Below, one piece after another: positions 1-7,259 of a DNA stretch of 11,949 nucleotides. Position numbers and translations under genes: made by a program. The stretch is from Anaerolineae bacterium (lineage in GTDB: Bacteria > Chloroflexota > Anaerolineae > B4-G1 > SLSP01). The stretch spans positions 1 through 11,949 of the forward strand of contig JAFGNI010000091.1 of the NCBI GenBank assembly GCA_016927095.1, given 5' to 3'. Under the pieces are notes generated by a model. That model saw only the letters and a program-made list of their open reading frames with translations, did no database searches and was not told the DNA's origin. Within the stretch, counting starts at the first letter, position 1. Every line of letters begins with the position of its first letter.

Positions 1-381
1 AGCCAGCTCACCGATCAGATCCCGACCAGCCGGGCTCCGGACGCTGGTGTAGTCCGACTCCGCGCTGTCGAAGAGGCAGAAGCTGTCATGATGGCGTGAG
101 GTGATCGTCACGTACCGCATGCCGGCGTCCAAGACGAGGTCCGTGATGAAGTCCGCGTCAAAGGCTTCAGCCGTGAACTGCGCCTGCAGCTGCTCGTACT
201 CCGCCAAGGGGATGGCCTCGCGGTACATCACCCACTCGTGGCGGCCCAGGATGCTATAGAGTCCGTAGTGCATAAAAAGCCCAAACTTCGCGTCGGCAAA
301 CCAGGCGCGGGCAGCTGCCCGTGGATCGCGCTGGTAGAGATCCGAATAGTCCGCCAGATATGGTGGGACACTGGATGGCAT
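1..381 (-). CDS. GH29 alpha-L-fucosidase family protein, N-terminal part (cut by window edge)
   Basis: Only the first 127 codons are inside the window; the reading frame is open to base 1. The translation has the GH29 N-terminal pattern: WFADAKFGLFMHYG at residues 27-40, HEW at 48-50, an F-D-A-D-F block near 74-78, and RHHDSF at 96-101. In the Thermotoga maritima fucosidase the equivalent HWG histidine, EW pair and HH pair contact fucose, so H38, E49/W50 and H97/H98 are probably the sugar-binding residues here. The catalytic Asp and Glu would lie beyond the edge. The start is ATG at 381 with AAGGAGA seven bases upstream. No signal peptide is visible, so cytoplasmic action on imported fucosylated oligosaccharides is inferred. 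The usual KHHDGF reads RHHDSF, a mild deviation. It lies 64 bp downstream of the GNAT gene on the same strand. Enzyme class is fairly sure; substrate is unknown. Confidence 0.85.
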   Translation of the reverse strand, partial: MPSSVPPYLADYSDLYQRDPRAAARAWFADAKFGLFMHYGLYSILGRHEWVMYREAIPLAEYEQLQAQFTAEAFDADFITDLVLDAGMRYVTITSRHHDSFCLFDSAESDYTSVRSPAGRDLIGELA

Positions 382-445
382 TCTGCTATCTCCTTGAGGT
401 CTCTGAGCTCTGCTGCTCAACTCGGAGGCTATGGGACCAGAACCC

Positions 446-1204
446 TTAAAGGTCTGAACCCGTAGCCGATAGGTAGATGCTCTGCTGCTCGAAGATCAGG
501 TTGAAGCCGAGGCTGGCGGCGATGCTGCGGGAGCCTACGTTGTCGACGCGACACCGGTACTGCGCAATGACGTCGTGGTCGATGCACCACCGGCAGAGTG
601 CGGTGACGGCGGCCTTGCCCAGGCTCTTACGCCGAAAAGCCGGGTGCGTTAACACGCCGATGTCCATAAAGCCCGTCAGCCGGAAGCCCGTCGCGACGGC
701 AGCCAGGGCTGAGCCCTGGAAACACCCGAAGCCGATCTCATCCTCGACCGAGACTTCACCTTCGTCCACCTCTTCGGGCAGGCACGCCGCTTGCAGGGCC
801 GCCAGGGCGGCAGCATCCGCCGTGCTGAGCGTGCGGATCTCAAAGCCAGGCGGTGCCTCGACGGGATGCAGATCCGCGGGGTAGAGATAGGTCAACACGT
901 TGTCCTCAACCTTGCCGATCTGCCGGACCTCGATTACCGGGGTGAGGTGCGCTGCTTTCAGGGCAACCGGTGTGGTTTGGGCCGCGAGTGCTACTTCGAC
1001 CGTCTCGCTCAGCGCCGGATCCAACCGCGCGAAGGCCCGTCGGCCAATCACCCAGACGTGAACGGCGCCCGAGCCCGCAAACCCTGCCTCAGGCAAGACC
1101 ACAGTGCCCGCTTGGTGGAGCGCCGTTATCTCGCAACCAAAGTGATCCGCCCACTTCTGATAGACTGCAACCTCAAAGGCCTCGCGCTCCGCCTCACGTT
1201 TCAT
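446..1204 (-). CDS. GNAT-family N-acetyltransferase
   Basis: This 252-residue protein probably transfers acetyl from acetyl-CoA to an amine; the substrate cannot be read from sequence. Residues 1-120 form an N-terminal region without a motif I can name. Residues 122-245 form a GNAT fold: an acidic stretch PEEVDEGEV near 143-151, DIGVLTHP at 181-188, a pyrophosphate-loop-like RRKSLGKAA at 191-199 in place of the usual R/Q-x-x-G-x-G/A, and NVGSRSIAASLGF at 222-234 at the CoA-binding alpha4 position. The two-part layout and the PEEVDEGEV/DIGVLTHP signature resemble the larger GNAT acetyltransferases of the PF12746 type. The ATG at 1204 lies inside the end of the FAD oxidoreductase gene (11-bp overlap), which suggests translational coupling and a shared job, perhaps acetylation of a sugar amine or detoxification. 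The family call is strong and the role is inference. Confidence 0.85.
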   Translation of the reverse strand: MKREAEREAFEVAVYQKWADHFGCEITALHQAGTVVLPEAGFAGSGAVHVWVIGRRAFARLDPALSETVEVALAAQTTPVALKAAHLTPVIEVRQIGKVEDNVLTYLYPADLHPVEAPPGFEIRTLSTADAAALAALQAACLPEEVDEGEVSVEDEIGFGCFQGSALAAVATGFRLTGFMDIGVLTHPAFRRKSLGKAAVTALCRWCIDHDVIAQYRCRVDNVGSRSIAASLGFNLIFEQQSIYLSATGSDL

Positions 1205-2483
1205 CGGTATCCTCGAGTCCTGGGACGATGGCGTTGTGTGCTTTCAGCAGACTCCGAATCTCCGCGATGGGCACATCCCGGGACGGCTTCTCGAGCTTGA
1301 CGCCCAACGCCGCTGCGGCGCCGGCAGCCTGGCCCATGGCCATGCACGATGCCTCGACACGCAGCGCCGAGTTCGCCAATCGGTCGCTGGCGACGGAACG
1401 GCCCGCCACCAGCAGCCGCTCGCTGCCTCTGGGGATCAGGGCGCCCAGCGGCACCGTGGGCACGCGCCCGGCGGGCGCGAATTCGTGCTCGACGCCGTGC
1501 TCCGTGTGTACGTCGATGAAGTAGAGGCTGTAGCAGACGGCATCGTCGAAGACGCGGCCCGACATATAGTCGTCGTATGTGATGGTGGCCTCGCCCACAA
1601 TCCGGTACGTCTCCCGGATCGCAGCCATCGTGGTGAGCTGCTCCAAAGTCGCCCGCTCACAACCGGGCAGACCGCGGATAAAGCGCAACAACCTGAGAGC
1701 AGCGCGACGTCCTTCGATGTTGGCGGCGCTCTGCGTGATGGAGGTGGTGGAATCGGCGCCGAAGATGTGCTGCTGGTTAGTGCCGCCATTGCGCAGGAAG
1801 TCGACAAAGAGCCGGTCTTCCGCGAGCCAGAAGTCGCCAGGCTGGAGGCGACCCTCACGCATCGCCGCCTCGAAACGCTCCTGGACCACCTCGACATCGA
1901 GGTCGTGGACGTCATATCCGCCGAACCTGAATATCAGGGTCCCCGGTTGGCGGACATCCCCGCGCTCCCGAGGGAGACCCAGCATTCCCACGATGTCGGC
2001 ATCGCCGGTGCAGTCGATGATCTCACGCGCGAGCGTCTTCCGCACGAGTCCCTTTCCCACGCTCCGGACCGTCCACACCTCTTCGCCTTGTACGACGTCC
2101 GCGAGGATCTCGTGGTAGTGCAGGTCGACGCCGGCCTCCAGACAGGCCTCCTCAGCGATCAACGCGTAGACGGCTGGGTTGATCGGGATATGGTAGCTGG
2201 GTCGTTGATCGTTCCGGTGGCTGAAGTCGGGCCAGGGCGTGTTGTCCAGCGCCTTCGTCTTGAGCACCAGCTCCCACCCGATCCCGGCGATGATCTGGCG
2301 GTCCGGGCTGTAGAAATAGGCCGGCGCGCTCACCCCGCCGGTGGTCATCGTCCCGCCCAACTGACCGTTCATCTCGATGATGGCTGTCCGGGCGCCCGCC
2401 CGGGCCGCTTGCAGGGCCGCGATCGTGCCTGCCGTGCCACCGCCGACAACCAGAACGTCGACGTCACTATAGTGAGATTCCAT
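1194..2483 (-). CDS. FAD-dependent oxidoreductase (PF12831-like)
   Basis: This 429-residue flavoprotein starts with a Rossmann dinucleotide-binding fold: VVGGGTAGTIAA with GGGTAG at residues 14-19, and an acidic residue at the end of strand 2 (E37) for the FAD ribose. QLGGTMTTGG follows shortly after. A mid-protein IDCTGDADIVG motif and a C-terminal AGRSVASDRLANSALR followed by GQAAGAAAAL complete the pattern of the FAD_oxidored family (PF12831), in which the last motif closes around the flavin. Members often sit in bacterial polysaccharide-use loci, but their substrates are mostly unproven. No signal peptide or membrane segment is seen. The ATG at 2483 has an AAGGAT-type ribosome site, and the start lies 54 bp after the recQ stop. 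The 3' end overlaps the GNAT gene by 11 bp. Oxidation of a sugar or polyol near the fucosidase is a reasonable guess but unproven. Confidence 0.87.
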   Translation of the reverse strand: MESHYSDVDVLVVGGGTAGTIAALQAARAGARTAIIEMNGQLGGTMTTGGVSAPAYFYSPDRQIIAGIGWELVLKTKALDNTPWPDFSHRNDQRPSYHIPINPAVYALIAEEACLEAGVDLHYHEILADVVQGEEVWTVRSVGKGLVRKTLAREIIDCTGDADIVGMLGLPRERGDVRQPGTLIFRFGGYDVHDLDVEVVQERFEAAMREGRLQPGDFWLAEDRLFVDFLRNGGTNQQHIFGADSTTSITQSAANIEGRRAALRLLRFIRGLPGCERATLEQLTTMAAIRETYRIVGEATITYDDYMSGRVFDDAVCYSLYFIDVHTEHGVEHEFAPAGRVPTVPLGALIPRGSERLLVAGRSVASDRLANSALRVEASCMAMGQAAGAAAALGVKLEKPSRDVPIAEIRSLLKAHNAIVPGLEDTDET

Positions 2484-2537
2484 AGCTTATCCTTTAGGTC
2501 CGCTTGACACCGTCAGCTGATCGAAGACACGCAGCGC

Positions 2538-5500
2538 TCAGTCTTGCTCGGACATATGTGCAGCAATGATACCAAGGATTTCCTTTCCGTACGACGCCAG
2601 CCGCTTGGGCCCGATCCCGTTGACGCCTAGCAGGGCCTCCGGTGTCCGGGGTCTCTCGGTGGCGATGCCCTTGAGTTGGCTGTTGTGGAGGATCACGTAA
2701 GCCGGAACCTTGGTCTCGCGGGCCTTCTCCGTGCGCCATGCGCGAAGTTTGTCGTAGAGGGCCTCATCCATCTCCTTCGGGGCTATCGCGATGAACGCGG
2801 TTTGTCCCATACCTTGCGTCTGGCGCTTGGGCGCGATGCGTGTCAGGCTGTCCGGTGTCCTCAACACCGCATGGCCTGACGGTGTCAGATCCAGGACGGT
2901 GCCGCCGTTATCAAGCTCTCGGGGGGCCAGGAAACCTGCCTGCTCCAGCCGGTCGATCAGATCCTCGATCGCCGTTCGCGATCGAAACGAGAGGCTGCCA
3001 TAGCCCGGGTACCCTTGGGCCTTGGCCGGCGCCTTGGGGTTTCCCTGGAGGATGAGGACGAGGTTGTACCGTCCCCAGCTCCACGGTGCGCGCGCGGCGC
3101 AGTTCAGTATCGCCGCCAGCTGTTCGTGCTCCTCCGGCGTGTCGGTCTGTTCGTCCGGTGCGATGGCCACGCAGTTGTCACAGGCGTTGCAGTGGTCGAT
3201 GCGGCGTCCGCCGAGATAGGCGTTGAGGTGTCCGTGGCGGCACCGGCGCGTGCGGGCGTATCCTACGATTTCGGCGATGCGCTGCACCTGGATGGTCTCG
3301 AATCGATCAAGCCACCGGCTGATGCGGTCCGCGACGTCGTCGGGTGGCTCCGCCTGCGCAATCAGCATGTCCCGGCCCGAGAAGCGTGTGTCCAGGTAGC
3401 CCTTGTCTGACCAGCGCAGAATCAGCTCCTCGATATCGCCTGGGGGGCACCCGACCTGTTCCGCCACGTTGATCAGGTCGACGCGGGTCCACTGCCCTGA
3501 CTGGAGCCGTCCGGCAGCGTAGAACGCTTGAAGGCGGTCGTCGTCCGCGTCCTGACGTCGTCTCGACGGGCACAGCCGGATCAAGGCAGCCCGGGGAATG
3601 TCGGGGCCGCGCTCGATCAAGCCGTTCTCCTCAAGGATGCTCAGGGCAACGCGGACCTCCGTCCCGTCGGCATGGAGCTCCCGCTCCAGGTCACCGGAGG
3701 CGATCCCAGTGGCCTTCGCGCCGTTCAGGTGGCGCAGCACGGCAGCATAGACGTTGCGCAGGAAGTCCACGTGGGGAAGGCTTTGGTGCATCCGGCGTGT
3801 GAGCGTGCCCCGATCTGCCGAGGAGAACATCAACAGGCAACGAGCGGGTGCGCCATCCCGCCCGGCGCGCCCGGCCTCCTGATAATACGATTCGAGGGAG
3901 GCCGGCGGCGTGTAGTGCACTACGAAGCGGATGTCCGGCTTGTCGATGCCCATGCCGAAGGCGATAGTCGCCACGATGACGCGGGTCTTGCCGGTCATGA
4001 AGTCGTCCTGGACGCCGTCGCGGTTGCTGATGCCGGCATGGTAGTGTGCCGCATCGACGCCTTGCTGTCTCAAGACCTCGGCGAGTCGCTCGCATCGGGC
4101 TCGCGTGTCGGCATAGACGATGCCACTGCCCTCTGTGTTCTGGCAGAAACCGATCAGACGGTAGAGCTTCTCGTCTTGGTTCGACGCAGAGAAGACTTCC
4201 AGTCGGAGGTTGGGCCGTGTCAGATCTCCCGTGACCACCGCCATGGGCTGGTCCGGGCTCAGATGCTGAACGATATCCCGGCGCACGCGCGGTGGTGCCG
4301 TCGCCGTCAGCGCCAGGATCGGGGGACCACCCAGGGCCTGCCAGGCTGCTCGGATTTTTAGGTAGTCTGGACGGAAGTCGTGTCCCCAGACACTCACGCA
4401 ATGGGCTTCGTCCACCACCAGCCGGTTCACCCCGGCCCGCCGGAGCGCGTGCAGGAAAGCCGGCTGCCGCAGGCGCTCAGGTGCTGCATAGAGCAGCCGG
4501 TAGTCGCCCTTGACCGCGCGATCGAGCCGCTCTCGCAAGACATCGCCGTCCAGGGTGCTGTTGATGGTCGTGGCCTTGCTCTGCAGTCGCTCTGGGAGGG
4601 AGTCGACTTGGTCCTTCATCAGCGCAATCAGCGGCGAGACCACGAGCGTCAGCCCACTATCTGAGAGGAATGCGGGAACCTGGTAGCAGAGCGACTTGCC
4701 ACCACCGGTGGGCAGTACCGTCAGCGCGTTCCCACCCCTCAGGACGCAGGCCATGGTCTCCAACTGACCGGGCAGCAGGTCGGTGAAGCCGAAGATGTCT
4801 CGCACGGCTTCCGAGACCGTCCGATGTTCCACATCGGTGGCTTCGATCCGCAGTTCCTTGGGTTCCCGTCCCGCCTCAGGCCGGGTGCCCGCCTGGGCCG
4901 GCAGCGCCCCTTCCAAGTCTGACACAGTTTCGCCTTCAGTAGCTGGCCCCGCGGCGCGCAGCACGTCCTGTAGCGCCTGGACCTCAGCCTCGTACCGTTG
5001 CCGGATCGCTTCATCCAGCTCCGCGACGTGGGTCGCTTCTGAGCTCGCGACGAAGTACGCCCTGAGGGTGCGCAGGTAGGTCACCGGCAGGTCGGCGAGA
5101 TGCTCTACCGATTCCAGCAGCCGGACGGCGTATCCGCTCGCGGTGACCCAGTCCTCTCGCGCCTGGTAAGCCTTGAGCATGCCCAGCAGGTAGCCACGCC
5201 CGACGGCGCCTATCTCGCTCGCGCGCTGGTAGGCCGCCAGCGCCGCCTGCACGTTGCCCTCGACAAGCGCAAGCTCGCCGGCAATGTACCAGGTCTTTGC
5301 CTGATCCGGCGCTTCGGACTGGAGAGCCTGGGCGATCTCCGCAGCGCTCTTCGTGTCACCTGCCTCCAGATAGACCCGCGCGAGCAGCGATTGAGCGCTG
5401 GCGCTCCACCGGATGTCAAGCCGCTGCTGCATCAGCTCGATGGCTTCCTCATAGCGTTCCTCGATCACGTGGGCTCTGACCCGTAAATCGAGCAACGATA

Positions 5501-5681
5501 CCAGCTGGGGTCTGTTGGCGAGATTGGCGTCGAGGCAGGCATGCAGGGCGCTCAGGTGACGCCAGTTCAACAAGAAGTTGAGGAGCCGGGTGCGCGTCTG
5601 GTTGTCCAGCGCTACCGTGCCCTTGGGGTCGAGCCCGAACTCCGTCAGGGGGTAATCGGATCCGCTGGTGTCAGCTGCCAT
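2538..5681 (-). CDS. recQ: RecQ-family ATP-dependent DNA helicase with N-terminal TPR-like extension
   Basis: A 1047-residue 3'-5' DNA helicase predicted to unwind recombination, repair or replication intermediates. In order: a helical repeat region at about 45-240 with TPR-like units (for example the KTWYIAGELALVEGN stretch near 129-143); a linker; the SF2 core with Walker A TGGGKS at 325-330, DEAH at 424-427, the W-G-H-D-F-R-P-D-Y aromatic loop just after it, and motif VI QEAGRAGRDG at 601-610; a long winged-helix-like segment; a zinc site with Cys 814, 831, 834 and 837; an RQC-like winged helix at about 850-945; and an HRDC domain at about 970-1043. E. coli RecQ is about 610 residues, so this one is enlarged by the N-terminal repeats and by the segment before the zinc site. 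The start chosen is ATG 5681, with AGGTG five to nine bases upstream; a TTG at 5693 is in frame but overlaps that site. It lies 21 bp after the dual-OB remnant. Helicase identity is near certain; the TPR assignment is by eye. Confidence 0.95.
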   Translation of the reverse strand: MAADTSGSDYPLTEFGLDPKGTVALDNQTRTRLLNFLLNWRHLSALHACLDANLANRPQLVSLLDLRVRAHVIEERYEEAIELMQQRLDIRWSASAQSLLARVYLEAGDTKSAAEIAQALQSEAPDQAKTWYIAGELALVEGNVQAALAAYQRASEIGAVGRGYLLGMLKAYQAREDWVTASGYAVRLLESVEHLADLPVTYLRTLRAYFVASSEATHVAELDEAIRQRYEAEVQALQDVLRAAGPATEGETVSDLEGALPAQAGTRPEAGREPKELRIEATDVEHRTVSEAVRDIFGFTDLLPGQLETMACVLRGGNALTVLPTGGGKSLCYQVPAFLSDSGLTLVVSPLIALMKDQVDSLPERLQSKATTINSTLDGDVLRERLDRAVKGDYRLLYAAPERLRQPAFLHALRRAGVNRLVVDEAHCVSVWGHDFRPDYLKIRAAWQALGGPPILALTATAPPRVRRDIVQHLSPDQPMAVVTGDLTRPNLRLEVFSASNQDEKLYRLIGFCQNTEGSGIVYADTRARCERLAEVLRQQGVDAAHYHAGISNRDGVQDDFMTGKTRVIVATIAFGMGIDKPDIRFVVHYTPPASLESYYQEAGRAGRDGAPARCLLMFSSADRGTLTRRMHQSLPHVDFLRNVYAAVLRHLNGAKATGIASGDLERELHADGTEVRVALSILEENGLIERGPDIPRAALIRLCPSRRRQDADDDRLQAFYAAGRLQSGQWTRVDLINVAEQVGCPPGDIEELILRWSDKGYLDTRFSGRDMLIAQAEPPDDVADRISRWLDRFETIQVQRIAEIVGYARTRRCRHGHLNAYLGGRRIDHCNACDNCVAIAPDEQTDTPEEHEQLAAILNCAARAPWSWGRYNLVLILQGNPKAPAKAQGYPGYGSLSFRSRTAIEDLIDRLEQAGFLAPRELDNGGTVLDLTPSGHAVLRTPDSLTRIAPKRQTQGMGQTAFIAIAPKEMDEALYDKLRAWRTEKARETKVPAYVILHNSQLKGIATERPRTPEALLGVNGIGPKRLASYGKEILGIIAAHMSEQD

Positions 5682-5683
5682 AG

Positions 5684-5691
5684 CACCTCTC
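5684..5691 (-). promoter_or_regulatory. Ribosome binding site deciding the recQ start
   Basis: On the minus strand GAGAGGTG is followed by CT and the ATG at 5681. The in-frame TTG at 5691-5693 overlaps this site and has no better one upstream, so the ATG is preferred. Confidence 0.6.
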
Positions 5692-5702
5692 AATGCCTAC
5701 CG

Positions 5703-5989
5703 TCACAAGCAGGCCAGATCGATGGTCGCGTCATAGTCCGGTACTACGTGAATGGCGTGGACGAGTTGCCAGTGCTTGTCCTTCCATCGTCGGCTGAGGC
5801 CAATGGTGAGGTAGAGGGCCTCAGCGTTGAATCTCTCCATATATCGCCCGGCAGCACCGTGTCGAAGTCCCGTACCGGGCGCACCCAGCAGAGATCGGTG
5901 GGCGCATCGGGCTTACAGGTGAATCCCGCAGTACAGATCCCGCTCAACATCCGAGTCATTGCCAAGACAAGAATCTCCTGAGATGGCAT
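5703..5989 (-). pseudogene. Remnant of a dual-OB-domain-like gene with internal deletion and frameshift
   Basis: Two fragments of what looks like one protein lie in different minus-strand frames. The first starts at ATG 5989 behind an excellent GAGGAGG ribosome site: MPSQEILVLAMTRMLSG, then a C-x-W-V-R-P-V-R-D-F pair of strands and VLPGDI near residue 50. After that the frame turns into low-quality Ser/Thr/Pro-rich sequence and stops at 5744. The second fragment, 5840-5703, reads RFNAEALYLTIGLSRRW, then KDKHWQLVHAIHVVPDYDA and a stop. From memory these resemble the N- and C-terminal ends of the roughly 200-residue proteins annotated as dual OB domain-containing, whose middle is missing here. 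The junction lies near 5840. The gene sits between the DUF488 pair and recQ, where it probably once belonged to the same operon. An alternative is that 5744-5989 is an intact small gene of 81 residues, but its second half does not look like protein. The family name is from memory and only moderately sure. Confidence 0.55.
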
Positions 5990-5995
5990 TCTGCG

Positions 5996-6002
5996 CCTCC
6001 TC
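5996..6002 (-). promoter_or_regulatory. Strong ribosome binding site in front of the dual-OB remnant
   Basis: The minus strand reads GAGGAGG followed by six bases and ATG at 5989. An intact translation start on a gene whose body is broken supports a real gene that decayed recently. Confidence 0.6.
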
Positions 6003-6077
6003 GACGATCCGGCCCGGTCCGGCTCTCTGCTTGGCTAGACCACTGATGGGTTAGGTGGACTGCAATGGCTACTGAGG

Positions 6078-6521
6078 TCAAAGATGGACGATGGTCAGGT
6101 CGAGAAGATGCGCTTGCCAGTACTCGGCGACGATGCGCCGGTGACAGCGGTCCGCCGTCGGTTCGGCGCACAGAAGGCAGGCTGCCTGATAACGGTCGAG
6201 GAGGGTTGCGCCAGCTTCTTCTGCCTTCCTCTCCTCCAGGAGCGCGCGGACCTGCGAGGCAAGCGCAGGCCACAGGAGACGTTTCTGCCGGTAAGCATCG
6301 AAAAGCTCGTCCGAGGGCGCCAACTCCGGATGATGCTCGTAGGCGATGCCAAACCCTTCGGTCAGCAGAAAATCCAAGGTGTCCTTCTTCGTGTAACCGG
6401 CAAGGTGGGAAGTGTTCCTCAGCCGCACGTCGATCACCGCATCCACGCCCGCGTCGCGCAACTGATTGATGAAGACCGAGAGGGGCTTCTTCTGATAGCC
6501 TATCGTGTAGATCGTTGCCAT
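6078..6521 (-). CDS. DUF488 family protein (second of a tandem pair)
   Basis: A 147-residue protein of the DUF488 family (PF04343), whose biochemical role I do not know to be established. It shows the family's opening strand TIYTIGYQ at residues 3-10, DVR at 31-33, and the C-terminal C-A-E...C-H-R signature with Cys118 and Cys126, the same cysteine spacing as in its neighbour. The middle (KKDTLDFLLTEGFGIAYEHH) matches the family pattern of a helix followed by the strand before the variable loop. I choose ATG 6521, preceded by GGTGA five bases upstream. A GTG at 6530 is in frame and gives a GTGA overlap with the upstream gene's stop, adding three residues. No signal peptide or membrane segment. 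It follows the first DUF488 gene with almost no gap and precedes the dual-OB remnant by about 88 bp. Family call sure, function open. Confidence 0.87.
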   Translation of the reverse strand: MATIYTIGYQKKPLSVFINQLRDAGVDAVIDVRLRNTSHLAGYTKKDTLDFLLTEGFGIAYEHHPELAPSDELFDAYRQKRLLWPALASQVRALLEERKAEEAGATLLDRYQAACLLCAEPTADRCHRRIVAEYWQAHLLDLTIVHL

Positions 6522-6526
6522 AGCGC

Positions 6527-7027
6527 TCACCCGAAGAGCGACAGCTGCTGGGGTTCCAGCGCGCCCTCAGCACAGCTGCTATCGGGACGAATGTGGCGGA
6601 CCCGGACGCCGTCGGCGACCAGCGTCTGCGTGATCAGGAGATGGCGGTGGCACTCCTTGTAGTCACCTTCGCTGCACATGATCCCCACCGACCGGTCCGC
6701 TGCCAGCTCCAGCAGACGCTGTATGCCCTGCTGGTAACCGGGCGTTGTCGCCATTTTCTCATAGTCGGGTCGTTCATGGCCTGCCGTATACAGCGCCTGA
6801 TCGGGCGGGCGGCCCCCAAGCGTATCGCCCATAAAGACGTATGCAATGCCGGCCTCAGCCAGATCGTGTTGGAGCAGCTCCTGGTTGAATTGGTCAGCCC
6901 ACTGGCTGTAAGGCTGGCTCCGCACGTCCACGATCGTCGTGATGGCGTGTTGTCTGAGCAAGGCGATGAAGTCCGCCACTGTGTGGTTACTGTGGCCTAT
7001 GGTGTAGAGGGCTCCTGTGCTGTCCAT
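6527..7027 (-). CDS. DUF488 family protein with C-terminal clamp-binding-like motif
   Basis: A 166-residue DUF488 (PF04343) protein and the first gene of the minus-strand run. Visible family features are LYTIGHSNH at residues 7-15, DVRSQPYSQWADQF at 34-47, GDTLGGRPPD at 67-76, and the paired cysteines in MCSEGDYKECHR at 117-128 (Cys118, Cys126). The protein ends in EPQQLSLFG; QLSLF at 161-165 fits the published bacterial beta-clamp-binding consensus QL(S/D)LF exactly. Its position at the extreme C-terminus is where such motifs are usually accessible, so recruitment to the DnaN sliding clamp is a specific inference. The start is ATG 7027 with GGAGGTGA directly upstream. It ends at TGA 6527-6529, next to the second DUF488 gene. 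The two copies are clearly divergent paralogs rather than a recent duplication. The catalytic role, if any, is not known to me. Confidence 0.9.
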   Translation of the reverse strand: MDSTGALYTIGHSNHTVADFIALLRQHAITTIVDVRSQPYSQWADQFNQELLQHDLAEAGIAYVFMGDTLGGRPPDQALYTAGHERPDYEKMATTPGYQQGIQRLLELAADRSVGIMCSEGDYKECHRHLLITQTLVADGVRVRHIRPDSSCAEGALEPQQLSLFG

Positions 7028-7028
7028 A

Positions 7029-7036
7029 TCACCTCC
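7029..7036 (-). promoter_or_regulatory. Near-perfect ribosome binding site of the first DUF488 gene
   Basis: GGAGGTGA on the minus strand is a full match to the 16S rRNA anti-Shine-Dalgarno sequence and ends one base before the ATG at 7027. It fixes this start. Confidence 0.7.
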
Positions 7037-7075
7037 GGAACCAGTAGGGTGAGTTGAGCGGCTTAGGCCAGGCGC

Positions 7076-7104
7076 ATTCTAGCCCGATTTCCCGGCTGCC
7101 GCAA
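7076..7104 (-). promoter_or_regulatory. Candidate sigma70-type promoter for the DUF488/recQ run
   Basis: On the minus strand a TAGAAT -10 box (7081-7076) follows a TTGCGG -35-like box (7104-7099) with a 17-bp spacer. The expected start would leave a leader of about 40 nt before ATG 7027. The -35 box is weak (3 of 6), so this is a candidate only. Confidence 0.35.
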
Positions 7105-7259
7105 CCCAACGTCAGATCACCCGGTAATTGCCCCACCTGCAGCCTTGAATTCACGCTGTTCCTCGGCCATAATAGAACAAAGGATCTACTCGCTACTATC
7201 ATACCACACAACCCTACAGCCTTTGGGAGTGACTGCCGGCGACCTACGCCGTCATCCCT

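Noticed and set aside
385..445. Terminator between the GNAT gene and the fucosidase
   Set aside because: Only a 5-bp stem (TGAGC/GCTCA) was found, too weak to call.
1236..2507. Long plus-strand open frame (423 codons) opposite the FAD oxidoreductase
   Set aside because: It mirrors the real gene in high-GC DNA, has no family motif, and the minus-strand protein is clearly conserved.
3528..4361. Plus-strand open frame of 277 codons inside recQ
   Set aside because: Antisense to the helicase core, whose Walker A, DEAH and motif VI are intact.
5691..5693. TTG as the recQ start
   Set aside because: It overlaps the Shine-Dalgarno sequence that serves the ATG at 5681.
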